From a virus, in IMG/VR virus record IMGVR_UViG_3300005613_000191, positions 1 through 37,839 of that record: a stretch of DNA of 37,839 nucleotides; one strand, given 5' to 3'. The translations under genes were made by a program, and so were the position numbers. This document shows positions 17,367-23,328 of the stretch, one piece after another. The stretch's first letter is position 1, and each line of letters opens with the position of its first letter. The notes beneath the pieces are model-generated. The model saw only the letters and a program-made list of their open reading frames with translations, did no database searches and was not told the origin of the DNA.

Positions 17367-17555
17367 ATGAAATATTGCGTATGTATGTATGACTTAAATG
17401 GCAAACTTCTAGCAACAAGAAAATATTCCTGCTTGGGCTGCGGATGGAGACATGCGCCAAAAACCACTCCAGCATGCCTTAGGAAAGCAAACGAAAAAGG
17501 GGAAATAGTTAGAAAGAACCCAAGATTCATTGCGATAGAGAAAAAGATAAAATGA
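17367..17555 (+). CDS. small cysteine-containing protein
   Basis: A 62-residue protein with YSCLGCGWRH and a later C (TTPACLRKANEK), which could make a partial zinc site with the C-x-C near the N-terminus (KYCVCMYD). Basic C-terminus. Its TGA overlaps the start of the next gene. No family recognised. Confidence 0.65.
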   Translation: MKYCVCMYDLNGKLLATRKYSCLGCGWRHAPKTTPACLRKANEKGEIVRKNPRFIAIEKKIK

Positions 17556-17806
17556 GATGTACAATGGGAATTAATGACGGATGCTCAGACATATATGTAT
17601 TTAACTTTGAATACAGAACTTTTAAAGTTGTGCTGAACTATACTAGAAAAATGTATACCGTTTATGCAAGGAATAACAGAATCCTTATAAGAATGCAAAA
17701 TGTGCCACCTTGGAAAATGAAAGAAGTAAGAGAAGAACTACAAAAATATATCGGAAAAAGCAAAAGACCACCAAAGGGACTTGGAGATGGCTTTATTTTA
17801 TGGTGA
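17552..17806 (+). CDS. hypothetical protein
   Basis: An 84-residue mixed protein (VFNFEYRTFKVVLNYTRKM, then a basic end, GKSKRPPKGLGDGFILW). Starts by overlapping the stop of the previous gene (ATGA). A later ATG at 17564 is possible. No family recognised. Confidence 0.6.
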   Translation: MRCTMGINDGCSDIYVFNFEYRTFKVVLNYTRKMYTVYARNNRILIRMQNVPPWKMKEVREELQKYIGKSKRPPKGLGDGFILW

Positions 17807-17814
17807 TATGCAAT

Positions 17815-17943
17815 ATGAACTGCGCAAGATGCGGAAAAGAAATATCAATACCACAATGGATGGTCGGAGTTTTTGTGGTATGTGAAGATTGTTATGAGAA
17901 GGCTAAAAAAGAATTGAAAGGTGAAGACTATGGGAAAATGTAG
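17815..17943 (+). CDS. small zinc-ribbon protein
   Basis: A 42-residue protein with MNCARCGKEI and VVCEDCYEKAKKEL, a four-cysteine zinc ribbon. The ATG at 17815 follows GGTGAT by 6 bases, which fixes this start; the upstream in-frame ATG at 17800 overlaps the previous gene and lacks such a site. The frame continues into the start of the next gene. Confidence 0.75.
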   Translation: MNCARCGKEISIPQWMVGVFVVCEDCYEKAKKELKGEDYGKM

Positions 17944-18202
17944 TAAATGTGGAAAAAAGATTGAGTACAATAATTATAAAGTCATAGACGGAATTGTCTA
18001 TTGCCCGAATTGTACACCAAAAGAACCCGTAGACCCGGAAGTGGTCAAGGCGGAACTAGAGGCAGAAGAACAGTTTGAGAAAACTATGGAAGGTCATGGC
18101 CAAACGGCTGACATGGCAATTATCGACGAGGCGCTAGATATACTTGCTAAAGAACCTAGTAAACCAAAAAAGAAACGCAGCAAAAAAGGGAAATCAGAAT
18201 GA
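17930..18202 (+). CDS. zinc-ribbon protein with acidic body and basic tail
   Basis: A 90-residue protein starting MGKCSKCGKKIEYNNYK with a second pair YCPNCTPKEP; an acidic helical centre follows, and the tail is KPKKKRSKKGKSE. The ATG at 17930 follows GGTGA (17920-17924), which decides against the GTG at 17921. Likely nucleic acid binding. Confidence 0.75.
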   Translation: MGKCSKCGKKIEYNNYKVIDGIVYCPNCTPKEPVDPEVVKAELEAEEQFEKTMEGHGQTADMAIIDEALDILAKEPSKPKKKRSKKGKSE

Positions 18203-18212
18203 GATTGGTGAA

Positions 18213-18305
18213 ATGATAAACGATGATGAACTAAATGAGTGTGTTGCCATAATTGAAGATACTATGGATTATTTATTTCCCGAAAGAAGTAGAGGTAAGA
18301 AATGA
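18213..18305 (+). CDS. very small acidic protein
   Basis: A 30-codon frame, MINDDELNECVAIIEDTMDY at its start. It has a GGTGA ribosome site 3-7 bases upstream and its TGA overlaps the next ATG, so it fits the tight gene packing here. Function unknown. Confidence 0.5.
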   Translation: MINDDELNECVAIIEDTMDYLFPERSRGKK

Positions 18306-18790
18306 AAACATTAAACGACCTGAAACTAAGCAAAAAGACTAAGCAGAAAGTTTATTCATGGCTTGGTGAGTGGCTCGATATGCTAATAAAGCAGGCTAAT
18401 GGAGAAGAAGGAAACGTTATACGCGCTGATTTCCCCAATGAGGATTTCTTCTTTTTCACAGCATGCAAGGATATACTGAACAAAGACCCTGAATGCAAGT
18501 CAAGCGAAACTAACCCCGCTATTATAGCTAGGAAAAGAAAGGTCATGATGCAGTTGCTTATCAAGACTCTCATGGGACAGAAGATTGGAAGAAAGTCACC
18601 ATGCAGTCATTGTGGGTATGAGGACAGACTTGTTTCGCATATGTATAATGGTCATTTCGTTTATTGCCCACATTGTGGGTATCTTGTAATTAATGGATAT
18701 TTACCAACTATGGAAGATAGTGTTAAGAATGTACTTGCAGTGCTGAAGGAAGAATTTAAAAAATACACCAAGGAGATGAATCTTAAATGA
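18302..18790 (+). CDS. zinc-ribbon protein
   Basis: A 162-residue protein. The first 90 residues are helical and basic; then SPCSHCGYEDRL and YCPHCGYLVING form a rubredoxin-like zinc ribbon with 17 residues between the pairs (residues about 99-127), and the C-terminus is helical. It may bind nucleic acid or act as a transcription factor-like adaptor. No precise family recognised. Overlaps both neighbours. Confidence 0.7.
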   Translation: MKTLNDLKLSKKTKQKVYSWLGEWLDMLIKQANGEEGNVIRADFPNEDFFFFTACKDILNKDPECKSSETNPAIIARKRKVMMQLLIKTLMGQKIGRKSPCSHCGYEDRLVSHMYNGHFVYCPHCGYLVINGYLPTMEDSVKNVLAVLKEEFKKYTKEMNLK

Positions 18791-19125
18791 AAATATGCAG
18801 AGTAGAGAAAAAGAAAGAAATAGTTGAAGTTGACTACGAAGTATGCGAAACTGGATATTGCTGCGAGAAGATGAGAGAGTACTTAGATATTACTAAATAT
18901 CATGGAAGAAAAAATCTATGGTATGACATTGATGCCGCAAGGTTTATAATAAGGGTCAAGAATAGATATGATGGATATAGTAGTGGTGATGATGATGAGC
19001 CGATTGACGAAGACTTATTGTTCTGCCCGTTCTGCGGAGAAAAACTGCAAGACCAAAAATCATCAGTACAAATAACAGACGAAAAGAAAAAACCAAGAAA
19101 GAAACTGCTGAGGCGGAAGAAATGA
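18787..19125 (+). CDS. zinc-binding protein
   Basis: A 112-residue protein with an N-terminal cysteine set (YEVCETGYCCEKMREYL), a mixed domain (AARFIIRVKNRYDGYSSG), and LLFCPFCGEKLQ near the C-terminus, where a C-x2-C pair and the N-terminal cysteines could complete a zinc site. The tail is lysine-rich. This CPFCGEKL ending is frequent in small phage proteins of unknown role. Confidence 0.7.
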   Translation: MKICRVEKKKEIVEVDYEVCETGYCCEKMREYLDITKYHGRKNLWYDIDAARFIIRVKNRYDGYSSGDDDEPIDEDLLFCPFCGEKLQDQKSSVQITDEKKKPRKKLLRRKK

Positions 19126-19325
19126 TTGGCGACACGATGTGCTACAAGAAATGTATAGACTGTCGACATGCGAATGTAAGCTATGACCGTGCAGGCGGGC
19201 TGTTCATCATTTGCTTAGTATCTGGCGACTATCTGGAAATACACGATTGTCCGGTCAAGTGCAGGCATGAAAATGAGAAGAGATGTGGAAGGCATGAAAA
19301 TCCCGAACACGAAAACATGTCCTGA
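19122..19325 (+). CDS. small cysteine/histidine-rich protein
   Basis: A 67-residue protein with eight Cys and several His (YKKCIDCRHANV, IICLVSGDYLEIHDCPVKCR, RCGRHENPEHEN), likely binding zinc. The start at 19122 overlaps the previous stop; ATG at 19137 is an alternative. It overlaps the next gene. Confidence 0.65.
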   Translation: MIGDTMCYKKCIDCRHANVSYDRAGGLFIICLVSGDYLEIHDCPVKCRHENEKRCGRHENPEHENMS

Positions 19326-19521
19326 ATGTGAATGCGGAAAACTTGTCATAGGGTGGCTGCAATACAATAACCCTCCAGCTAACATGCCAATGATTCTGCA
19401 AAGGGTAATGTATACCTGCACCAACTGCAAGCACACAGAGATATGGAAAGTCATATACAAACGCAAACCGTATATTGAAAACTGGCCTGACCTTTCTGTG
19501 CGGTTGGGGAAGAGAATATGA
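19294..19521 (+). CDS. zinc-ribbon protein
   Basis: A 75-residue protein from the ATG at 19294, chosen over 19267 because GGAAGG sits just upstream. It has TCPECECGKLVIGWLQ and YTCTNCKHTEIWKVIYK, a zinc ribbon of the transcription factor S or TFIIB-like layout. Basic C-terminus. Its stop overlaps the next start. Confidence 0.7.
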   Translation: MKIPNTKTCPECECGKLVIGWLQYNNPPANMPMILQRVMYTCTNCKHTEIWKVIYKRKPYIENWPDLSVRLGKRI

Positions 19522-19748
19522 AATGTAAAATCAGATTATCCACTATATTCGGGTACGGGTTCGGCATTGCCGCAGAGGTCGTGTTGGCGATAACTTTTCT
19601 CGCGGCCTACCTATCGCCAACCAAGTCAATCCCGGTCACGGTAAATACCTTTGGAGAGGCGAACGTGGAATGCGTGATTATTCCCCTAATGCTTGCGGTG
19701 TCAGTGGTCGGGTTCTGGAAGATGATTAGCAGCCTGAAGTCCGTATAA
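19518..19748 (+). CDS. small membrane protein, two helices
   Basis: A 76-residue protein with hydrophobic segments at residues about 10-30 (FGIAAEVVLAITFLAAYL) and 52-70 (VIIPLMLAVSVVGFWKMI). It is the last gene of this operon before the long noncoding region and is richer in GC than the flanking DNA. Role unknown. Confidence 0.65.
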   Translation: MKCKIRLSTIFGYGFGIAAEVVLAITFLAAYLSPTKSIPVTVNTFGEANVECVIIPLMLAVSVVGFWKMISSLKSV

Positions 19749-19773
19749 GGCGGAATCTACCTTTTTTTGATAA

Positions 19774-19895
19774 TTTTTACAGGAAATATTTTTTTCGCAT
19801 TAATTTTACAGTAAATCACTATCTTACAGGTTTTGGTGCAGTTTTTAGCTTTTTGTAAGGTATTGTTTACGGAACGGTTTTTACTATTTTTACAG
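19774..19895 (+). repeat. four TTTTACAG motifs in a T-rich stretch
   Basis: Copies at 19774-19782, 19804-19811, 19822-19829 (TCTTACAG) and 19887-19895. They follow the end of an operon by 26-150 bases and sit among T5-T7 runs, so the T-runs may act as archaeal terminators. The recurrence of the fixed ACAG end is not explained by poly-T alone. Confidence 0.5.
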
Positions 19896-20389
19896 TTTAA
19901 TCGTAACACATACCCGGCGATTACTTTTATTCGTGCGGGTTTATTTTAATGTTTATATATTAATGATTATATATTACCGGTTCTATAATAATGTCGCCCT
20001 ATCTGCCACGCGACCGCAAGCCGGCCCATGTTTTAATTCTTCTCCTTTTATATTATATATTATATATTATAACTATTATGTATTATGTATTATGTATTTC
20101 ATATCCTATAGTCATTAATATCTAATACCCTGAATATTAATTATTACTATTTATGAATTATATATTAATTGTAATATATAACATGTAATATGCGGAATTC
20201 CGTTTTTGAAATGGCCATTTGATATATAAAGTTTATTGGAATGTTATATATACTTTGAGCCGTAAGACACAAACTATTTTAACGAATATTAACTATAAGG
20301 CCATAATCAATATTTTTATTTGAGGTCTTAATTGATTTTAAAATGAGACAAGAATAATAATGCGCAATTATGTCGTTTTGACATTCTGG

Positions 20390-20429
20390 CACAGTAAAGC
20401 ATAGTGTGTCATAGTCTGACATAGTGTAC
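20390..20429 (+). repeat. four tandem 10-bp repeats (CATAGT array)
   Basis: CACAGTAAAG, CATAGTGTGT, CATAGTCTGA and CATAGTGTAC lie head to tail at exactly 10-bp steps, one helical turn. An inner inverted repeat TGTCA-TAGTC-TGACA (20408-20422) overlaps them. Such phasing puts every copy on one face of DNA, as for a cooperatively binding protein. Confidence 0.6.
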
Positions 20430-20622
20430 GATTATTATTTATTATTAATATATTATATGTATGATATATATTGTATGGTGTATAAAGTATTATGTCATAT
20501 TGTTATTATGCCATATTGACCATTCACCAACAGACTAATATATGGGATGCCGGATATAAATGAAATATGGCCGTTGTTATGCCGAATCGCAATAATGCCA
20601 AAATGACAGTTATCATAGAAAA

Positions 20623-20654
20623 GTATATAAAGGACGGATAACATATATATATGT
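20623..20654 (+). promoter_or_regulatory. TATA promoter with palindrome near the start
   Basis: GTATATAAAG (20623-20632) is followed about 20 bases on by the palindrome ACATATATATATGT (20641-20654), the same spacing class as the promoters at 12514, 22486 and 26707. It would start the leader RNA described next and the mini-gene array. Confidence 0.65.
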
Positions 20655-20880
20655 ATAAGAAAAACGAAATCAGGCCTTGTCCGGTTCGACTTTCTTATCT
20701 CAGTCGCAAAATCGTTTCGAAAATAATTTCGAATGCAGAATTTCAGTATTCTATTATTTCAATCATTTCGAAGTACAATTAAATTCAGAACAAGGCAGTA
20801 ATTTAATTTGAAATATATTTAATCACCTAAAATTAATTCTAATGACCGTCAAACGTTATTAGAATAAAGAAATAGAATGA
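20648..20880 (+). ncRNA. structured leader RNA (putative)
   Basis: About 230 noncoding bases lie between the promoter and the first small gene. Predicted pairings: a long-range stem GCCTTGT (20674-20680) with ACAAGGC (20790-20796); inside it, TTCGAA (20716-20721) with TTCGAA (20728-20733) and AGAAT (20737-20741) with ATTCT (20748-20752). A third TTCGAA is at 20767. Outside, an 11-bp stem ATTCTAATGAC (20836-20846) pairs with GTTATTAGAAT (20855-20865), one G-U. It could be a stand-alone RNA or a leader. The structures are by eye, without energy calculation. Confidence 0.5.
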
Positions 20881-20892
20881 TTGAGATTTTTA

Positions 20893-20909
20893 TCCGGTGC
20901 AACTCCGGA
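20893..20909 (+). promoter_or_regulatory. leader hairpin, conserved-loop family, copy 1
   Basis: TCCGG-TGCAACT-CCGGA followed by CTATTTTTTTC and then the ATG at 20921. Copies 2 and 3 (22006-22022 and 22550-22566) keep the loop TGCAAYT while the third stem pair changes from C-G to G-C to T-A. This copy lacks a Shine-Dalgarno site between hairpin and ATG. Confidence 0.7.
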
Positions 20910-20920
20910 CTATTTTTTTC

Positions 20921-21016
20921 ATGACACAAAGTGATTTGGCAATATTTATTATTTCATTTTATATTGGAGTTGTATATCCACTAATATTATATTTTGCTCT
21001 AATATTAATGAAATAA
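20921..21016 (+). CDS. mini membrane protein
   Basis: A 31-residue frame, MTQSDLAIFIISFYIGVVYP at its start, almost all one hydrophobic segment ending in a lysine. It starts 12 bases after hairpin copy 1 with no clear ribosome site. The reading is supported mainly by its place in the hairpin-led array and by composition. Function unknown. Confidence 0.55.
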   Translation: MTQSDLAIFIISFYIGVVYPLILYFALILMK

Positions 21017-21020
21017 AATT

Positions 21021-21062
21021 AGGAATCTTAGGGCTCATCCCCTATTATTCTTTTCAGGTGAT
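21021..21062 (+). repeat. 42-nt leader repeat R1
   Basis: First of four near-identical 42-base leaders. Each has AGGAAT[CT]TTAGGG, a hairpin TAGGG-loop-CCCTA (here 21029-21033 with 21040-21044, loop CTCATC), a TATTATTCTTTT tract and the ribosome site CAGGTGAT, followed by an ATG 4-6 bases later. Serves the gene at 21067. Confidence 0.85.
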
Positions 21063-21066
21063 ATAA

Positions 21067-21222
21067 ATGAATGCAAAAATATGGGATAAAATAAAAGAAA
21101 AATATATTGATGTCCGCAATGTTGAATTTATCTATCAATCTGATTGTGGATATTTTAAATTGGACAAAGCTAAATATAAAACTGATAGATATGTTTTGCA
21201 ATTCGTTCACCAATATAATTAA
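21067..21222 (+). CDS. mini protein of the hairpin-led array
   Basis: A 51-residue protein (starts MNAKIWDKIKEKYIDVRNVE), mixed charged and aromatic, with LQFVHQYN at the C-terminus. Ribosome site AGGTGAT at the end of R1. No family recognised. Confidence 0.7.
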   Translation: MNAKIWDKIKEKYIDVRNVEFIYQSDCGYFKLDKAKYKTDRYVLQFVHQYN

Positions 21223-21226
21223 AAAC

Positions 21227-21268
21227 AGGAATTTTAGGGGTCATTCCCTATTATTCTTTTCAGGTGAT
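21227..21268 (+). repeat. 42-nt leader repeat R2
   Basis: Same 42-base design as R1; stem TAGGG (21235-21239) with CCCTA (21246-21250) and loop GTCATT, then the U-rich tract and AGGTGAT. Serves the gene at 21274. Confidence 0.85.
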
Positions 21269-21273
21269 AAATA

Positions 21274-21399
21274 ATGACAGATATAAATAAATTATTAACT
21301 GGCAGTGAACATTTTGCTGAACAAGGGGCAATAATATTAATTAATTTAATATGTTCTATTTTAATAGTTGCTGGAATGTTGATTGACAGTTATATTTAA
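21274..21399 (+). CDS. mini membrane protein of the hairpin-led array
   Basis: A 41-residue protein with a polar start (MTDINKLLTGSEHFAEQ) and one hydrophobic helix (AIILINLICSILIVAGMLI). Good ribosome site at the end of R2. The single-helix layout is like that of small phage membrane or lysis regulators, but no family is recognised. Confidence 0.7.
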   Translation: MTDINKLLTGSEHFAEQGAIILINLICSILIVAGMLIDSYI

Positions 21400-21408
21400 A
21401 TAAAAATC

Positions 21409-21450
21409 AGGAATCTTAGGGCTCATCCCCTATTATTCTTTTCAGGTGAT
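21409..21450 (+). repeat. 42-nt leader repeat R3
   Basis: Same design; stem TAGGG (21417-21421) with CCCTA (21428-21432), loop CTCATC as in R1. Serves the gene at 21456. Confidence 0.85.
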
Positions 21451-21455
21451 AAATA

Positions 21456-21575
21456 ATGTCGTGTCAATTTTGTGGCAAAAAAACAGCAATTTATAAAACT
21501 ATTGTATTTGGAGTTGACATGGAAGTATGCGACAATTGTTATCATACTTTAAATCCAATAGAAACTCCATTTTAG
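21456..21575 (+). CDS. mini zinc-ribbon protein of the hairpin-led array
   Basis: A 39-residue protein with MSCQFCGKKTAIYK and VCDNCYHTLNP, a four-cysteine zinc ribbon like the first domain of small archaeal zinc proteins. Ribosome site at the end of R3; its TAG stop is part of the first bases of R4. Confidence 0.8.
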   Translation: MSCQFCGKKTAIYKTIVFGVDMEVCDNCYHTLNPIETPF

Positions 21576-21615
21576 GAATCTTAGGGGTCATTCCCTATTA
21601 TTCTTTTCAGGTGAT
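21574..21615 (+). repeat. 42-nt leader repeat R4
   Basis: Same design; stem TAGGG (21582-21586) with CCCTA (21593-21597), loop GTCATT as in R2. Its first two bases lie in the stop codon of the preceding gene. Serves the gene at 21620. Confidence 0.85.
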
Positions 21616-21619
21616 AAAT

Positions 21620-21997
21620 ATGAAATATGAAATAAAACAAAATGTAGAATTGGAAGCAAGTCAATTCGTAAGACTGTCAAAAGATATACAAATCGGAAAT
21701 AACTATTTGCAAGAAGGACAATATGTTTTGATTGACGAAGTTGCAAAACATAAAGTTATCTTTACTGAATTTTTTGTAATCGGTGGACAGCCAAAACTAA
21801 AATATGGCAAATATCAGCACCAAATCAATAATAGCCCGGCAGAACAAATACAATTTGAGGAATTTTTATCTTCAATTGTATATGTTTACGCACCAGAATT
21901 GATTGAAGCGAATATTCCACAAAAATACTGGTCAAAAGGCGATTTAATGCATTATATCTCGTTTCTTGAAGACCAAATATCAGATTTGGAGAATTAA
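21620..21997 (+). CDS. hypothetical protein of the hairpin-led array
   Basis: A 125-residue protein; start chosen at 21620 because it follows AGGTGAT of R4, not the upstream in-frame TTG-type starts that would read through R4. It begins MKYEIKQNVELEASQFVRLS, is mixed beta and helical, and ends acidic (HYISFLEDQISDLEN). No family recognised. Confidence 0.7.
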   Translation: MKYEIKQNVELEASQFVRLSKDIQIGNNYLQEGQYVLIDEVAKHKVIFTEFFVIGGQPKLKYGKYQHQINNSPAEQIQFEEFLSSIVYVYAPELIEANIPQKYWSKGDLMHYISFLEDQISDLEN

Positions 21998-22005
21998 GTC
22001 TTTTA

Positions 22006-22022
22006 TCGGGTGCAATTCCCGA
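22006..22022 (+). promoter_or_regulatory. leader hairpin, conserved-loop family, copy 2
   Basis: TCGGG-TGCAATT-CCCGA, then CCATTTTTATC and a strong AGGAGGT ribosome site (22034-22040) before the next gene. Third stem pair is G-C here. Confidence 0.75.
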
Positions 22023-22049
22023 CCATTTTTATCAGGAGGTAGATATGAA

Positions 22050-22160
22050 ATGATAATTGTAGGAAAAGTCAACACTACAGAAGAAGCAAAAGAAATAATC
22101 CTTGTCGCCAAAATATCTGCAATTGGACAGCGAGCCCAATTTCTAGGTAGGCAGGCATAA
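22050..22160 (+). CDS. mini protein after conserved-loop hairpin
   Basis: A 36-residue protein (MIIVGKVNTTEEAKEIILVA at the start). The ATG at 22050 is 9 bases after AGGAGGT. A two-codon frame ATG-AAA-TGA at 22045 sits between ribosome site and start and overlaps it (ATGA), so ribosomes would meet a minimal frame first; this could be regulatory or accidental. No family recognised. Confidence 0.6.
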   Translation: MIIVGKVNTTEEAKEIILVAKISAIGQRAQFLGRQA

Positions 22161-22161
22161 T

Positions 22162-22281
22162 ATGACCGACAAAATAGAGACTGTAGAAATTCTGTCAGAG
22201 TCAGACAGACGATTGAAAAGCAAAAAAGTCAAAAAATATATACATGATTTATATGAAAAATATTATGGTGACAATATATGA
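22162..22281 (+). CDS. small basic protein
   Basis: A 39-residue protein (MTDKIETVEILSESDRRLKS at its start) with a lysine-rich centre. GGTAGGCAG precedes the ATG and its stop overlaps the next start (ATGA). Function unknown. Confidence 0.55.
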   Translation: MTDKIETVEILSESDRRLKSKKVKKYIHDLYEKYYGDNI

Positions 22282-22463
22282 ACAAAAACGAGATAATAAT
22301 CACACAAAGTGAAATAACACTCAAAACGATAAATGGAGTTGACTTTGTTATAGGCAAACATTATTATGACATAGTTAAAAAAGCCATAGCAAAGTCAAAA
22401 TCACTCTATAAACAAGACAAGCACAATGTAATTCAATATGATTTGGACAGTTGGAACATTTGA
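22278..22463 (+). CDS. small hypothetical protein
   Basis: A 61-residue protein (MNKNEIIITQSEITLKTING at its start), mixed, ending before a promoter. No family recognised. It is the last gene read from the promoter at 20623 before the next TATA box. Confidence 0.6.
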   Translation: MNKNEIIITQSEITLKTINGVDFVIGKHYYDIVKKAIAKSKSLYKQDKHNVIQYDLDSWNI

Positions 22464-22485
22464 AATAAAATGGCAAGTAAAAAGA

Positions 22486-22519
22486 TTTATATAGCCTGTT
22501 GCCCTCTATATAAGCAGAG
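22486..22519 (+). promoter_or_regulatory. TATA promoter with diverged palindrome
   Basis: TTTATATAGCC (22486-22496) and, 22 bases downstream from box centre to centre, CTCTATATAAGCAGAG (22504-22519), flanked by CTGTTG and CAACAG which also pair. Aligns with the promoters at 12514 and 26707 through TATA, GCC and CCTCTATA. Confidence 0.7.
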
Positions 22520-22549
22520 ACAACAGAATTGGAGTATTTAAGGCTTTAA

Positions 22550-22566
22550 TCTGGTGCAATTCCAGA
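22550..22566 (+). promoter_or_regulatory. leader hairpin, conserved-loop family, copy 3
   Basis: TCTGG-TGCAATT-CCAGA, then CCTTTTTTATCA and GGAAGTGA before the ATG at 22593. The third stem pair is T-A here, completing a three-way covariation with copies 1 and 2. Confidence 0.75.
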
Positions 22567-22592
22567 CCTTTTTTATCACGGAAGTGAAATAT

Positions 22593-22964
22593 ATGACCAA
22601 AAAAACAACAAAAATAAATAAGAAAAATAAGACGCAAGTAAAGGAAACACCAACAGTGGCCGACAAAATAGCCGCTCCAGTGACCGAAAAAACCTGCCCA
22701 AAGTGTGGAAGAACATTGCCTGCTGCAAATTTTCCGCATGATTACCGCAGAAAAGATACTCTGTACATCTATTGCAGGGAATGTGAAGCAAAACGTCAAT
22801 ACGACAAACACACAAGAAATATAATTAAGAATGCAGAGGCAAACGGTTATACAGTTTTGAAAGTGACCAACGCCGCACCAACAATGCAAGTAGATGTCCT
22901 TAAAATCGATGTCAACCCAAACACCGGCAAAACCATTGAAACAGAACTAGCGCCAAGCGAATAA
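22593..22964 (+). CDS. zinc-ribbon protein, HNH-like or DNA-binding
   Basis: A 123-residue protein starting MTKKTTKINKKNKTQ; the track beginning upstream of 22593 would read through the hairpin. It carries CPKCGRTLPAANFPHDYRRK and YCRECEAKRQYDKHTR, the paired cysteines and R/K-rich loop common in phage zinc-finger nucleases and recombination endonuclease VII-like proteins, but the catalytic HNH residues are not clear. The C-terminus is acidic/Thr-rich. First gene of the promoter at 22486. Confidence 0.65.
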   Translation: MTKKTTKINKKNKTQVKETPTVADKIAAPVTEKTCPKCGRTLPAANFPHDYRRKDTLYIYCRECEAKRQYDKHTRNIIKNAEANGYTVLKVTNAAPTMQVDVLKIDVNPNTGKTIETELAPSE

Positions 22965-22986
22965 AACCATTAAGAGGCGAATTAAT

Positions 22987-23115
22987 ATGTGGTGCAGAAA
23001 ATGCAACAGATATATTAATGGTTTTAAGGCAAAAATAAAACATCAATGGGAACATGAGTGCAATGGATTTATTGATTGGTTCATAGTCCTATACGTAGGT
23101 GATAGAATTGAGTAG
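22987..23115 (+). CDS. mini zinc-finger protein
   Basis: A 42-residue protein, MWCRKCNRYINGFKAKIKHQ and then HECNGFIDW, with a CxxC, two His and a later Cys that could bind zinc. It follows GAGGCGAATTAAT and its end overlaps the next gene, whose ribosome site AGGTGAT is inside its last codons. Confidence 0.65.
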   Translation: MWCRKCNRYINGFKAKIKHQWEHECNGFIDWFIVLYVGDRIE

Positions 23116-23317
23116 TTACCATAGACACGTTCATTGCGGAGGAGACTTGTCTTTTCACCATAAAGAGGACAGGAAGACCTTCTTTTTATGCAACAAATGC
23201 GGCCAATTAGTCAATTGCGCATTGTGCCCAAGCTATAACCAGTATGTCCTTAGTGGCAGGGTAAGAGTCACAAGGGAAGAGTATACACGAATAAAAAGCG
23301 GAGTACGAACAAAATAG
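23108..23317 (+). CDS. zinc-binding protein with TTG start
   Basis: A 69-residue protein beginning SSYHRHVHCGGDLSFHH after the start codon. The likely start is TTG at 23108, 4 bases after AGGTGAT (23097-23103); the GTG at 23099 is inside that site. Cysteines and histidines (VHCGGD, FLCNKCGQLVNCALCPSY) suggest a zinc ribbon. It overlaps the upstream gene by 8 bases. Confidence 0.65.
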   Translation: MSSYHRHVHCGGDLSFHHKEDRKTFFLCNKCGQLVNCALCPSYNQYVLSGRVRVTREEYTRIKSGVRTK

Positions 23318-23328
23318 GAGGAAAAATT

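Larger units (their letters stand above)
19749..20640. other. long noncoding AT-rich region
   Basis: No convincing gene on either strand. The first 150 bases are T-rich with repeated TTTTACAG motifs, followed by TATTATGTAT-type AT repeats (about 20060-20200), a possible TATA box ATATATAAAG (20222-20231), a 10-bp-phased array at 20390-20429, and a pair of ATTATG[TC]CATATTG copies (20489-20502 and 20505-20518). A 61-codon open frame at 19933-20118 has low-complexity composition and no ribosome site and is rejected. The region may include termination signals, an origin or control sites. Confidence 0.6.

Noticed and set aside
19933-20118. 61-codon open frame in the long noncoding region
   Set aside because: Low-complexity AT-driven sequence, no ribosome site, no relation to the gene spacing nearby.
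20674-20690. tRNA T-arm (GGTTCGAC)
   Set aside because: No acceptor or anticodon stems can be placed around it; the sequence is better explained by the leader RNA pairings.
21028-21213. Minus-strand frame opposite the array
   Set aside because: It is antisense to a small gene with a strong leader and has no ribosome site.
21021-21615. CRISPR array from the four 42-nt repeats
   Set aside because: Unit spacing varies (206, 182, 165), the intervals hold open frames with ribosome sites at fixed distance, and there are no cas genes.
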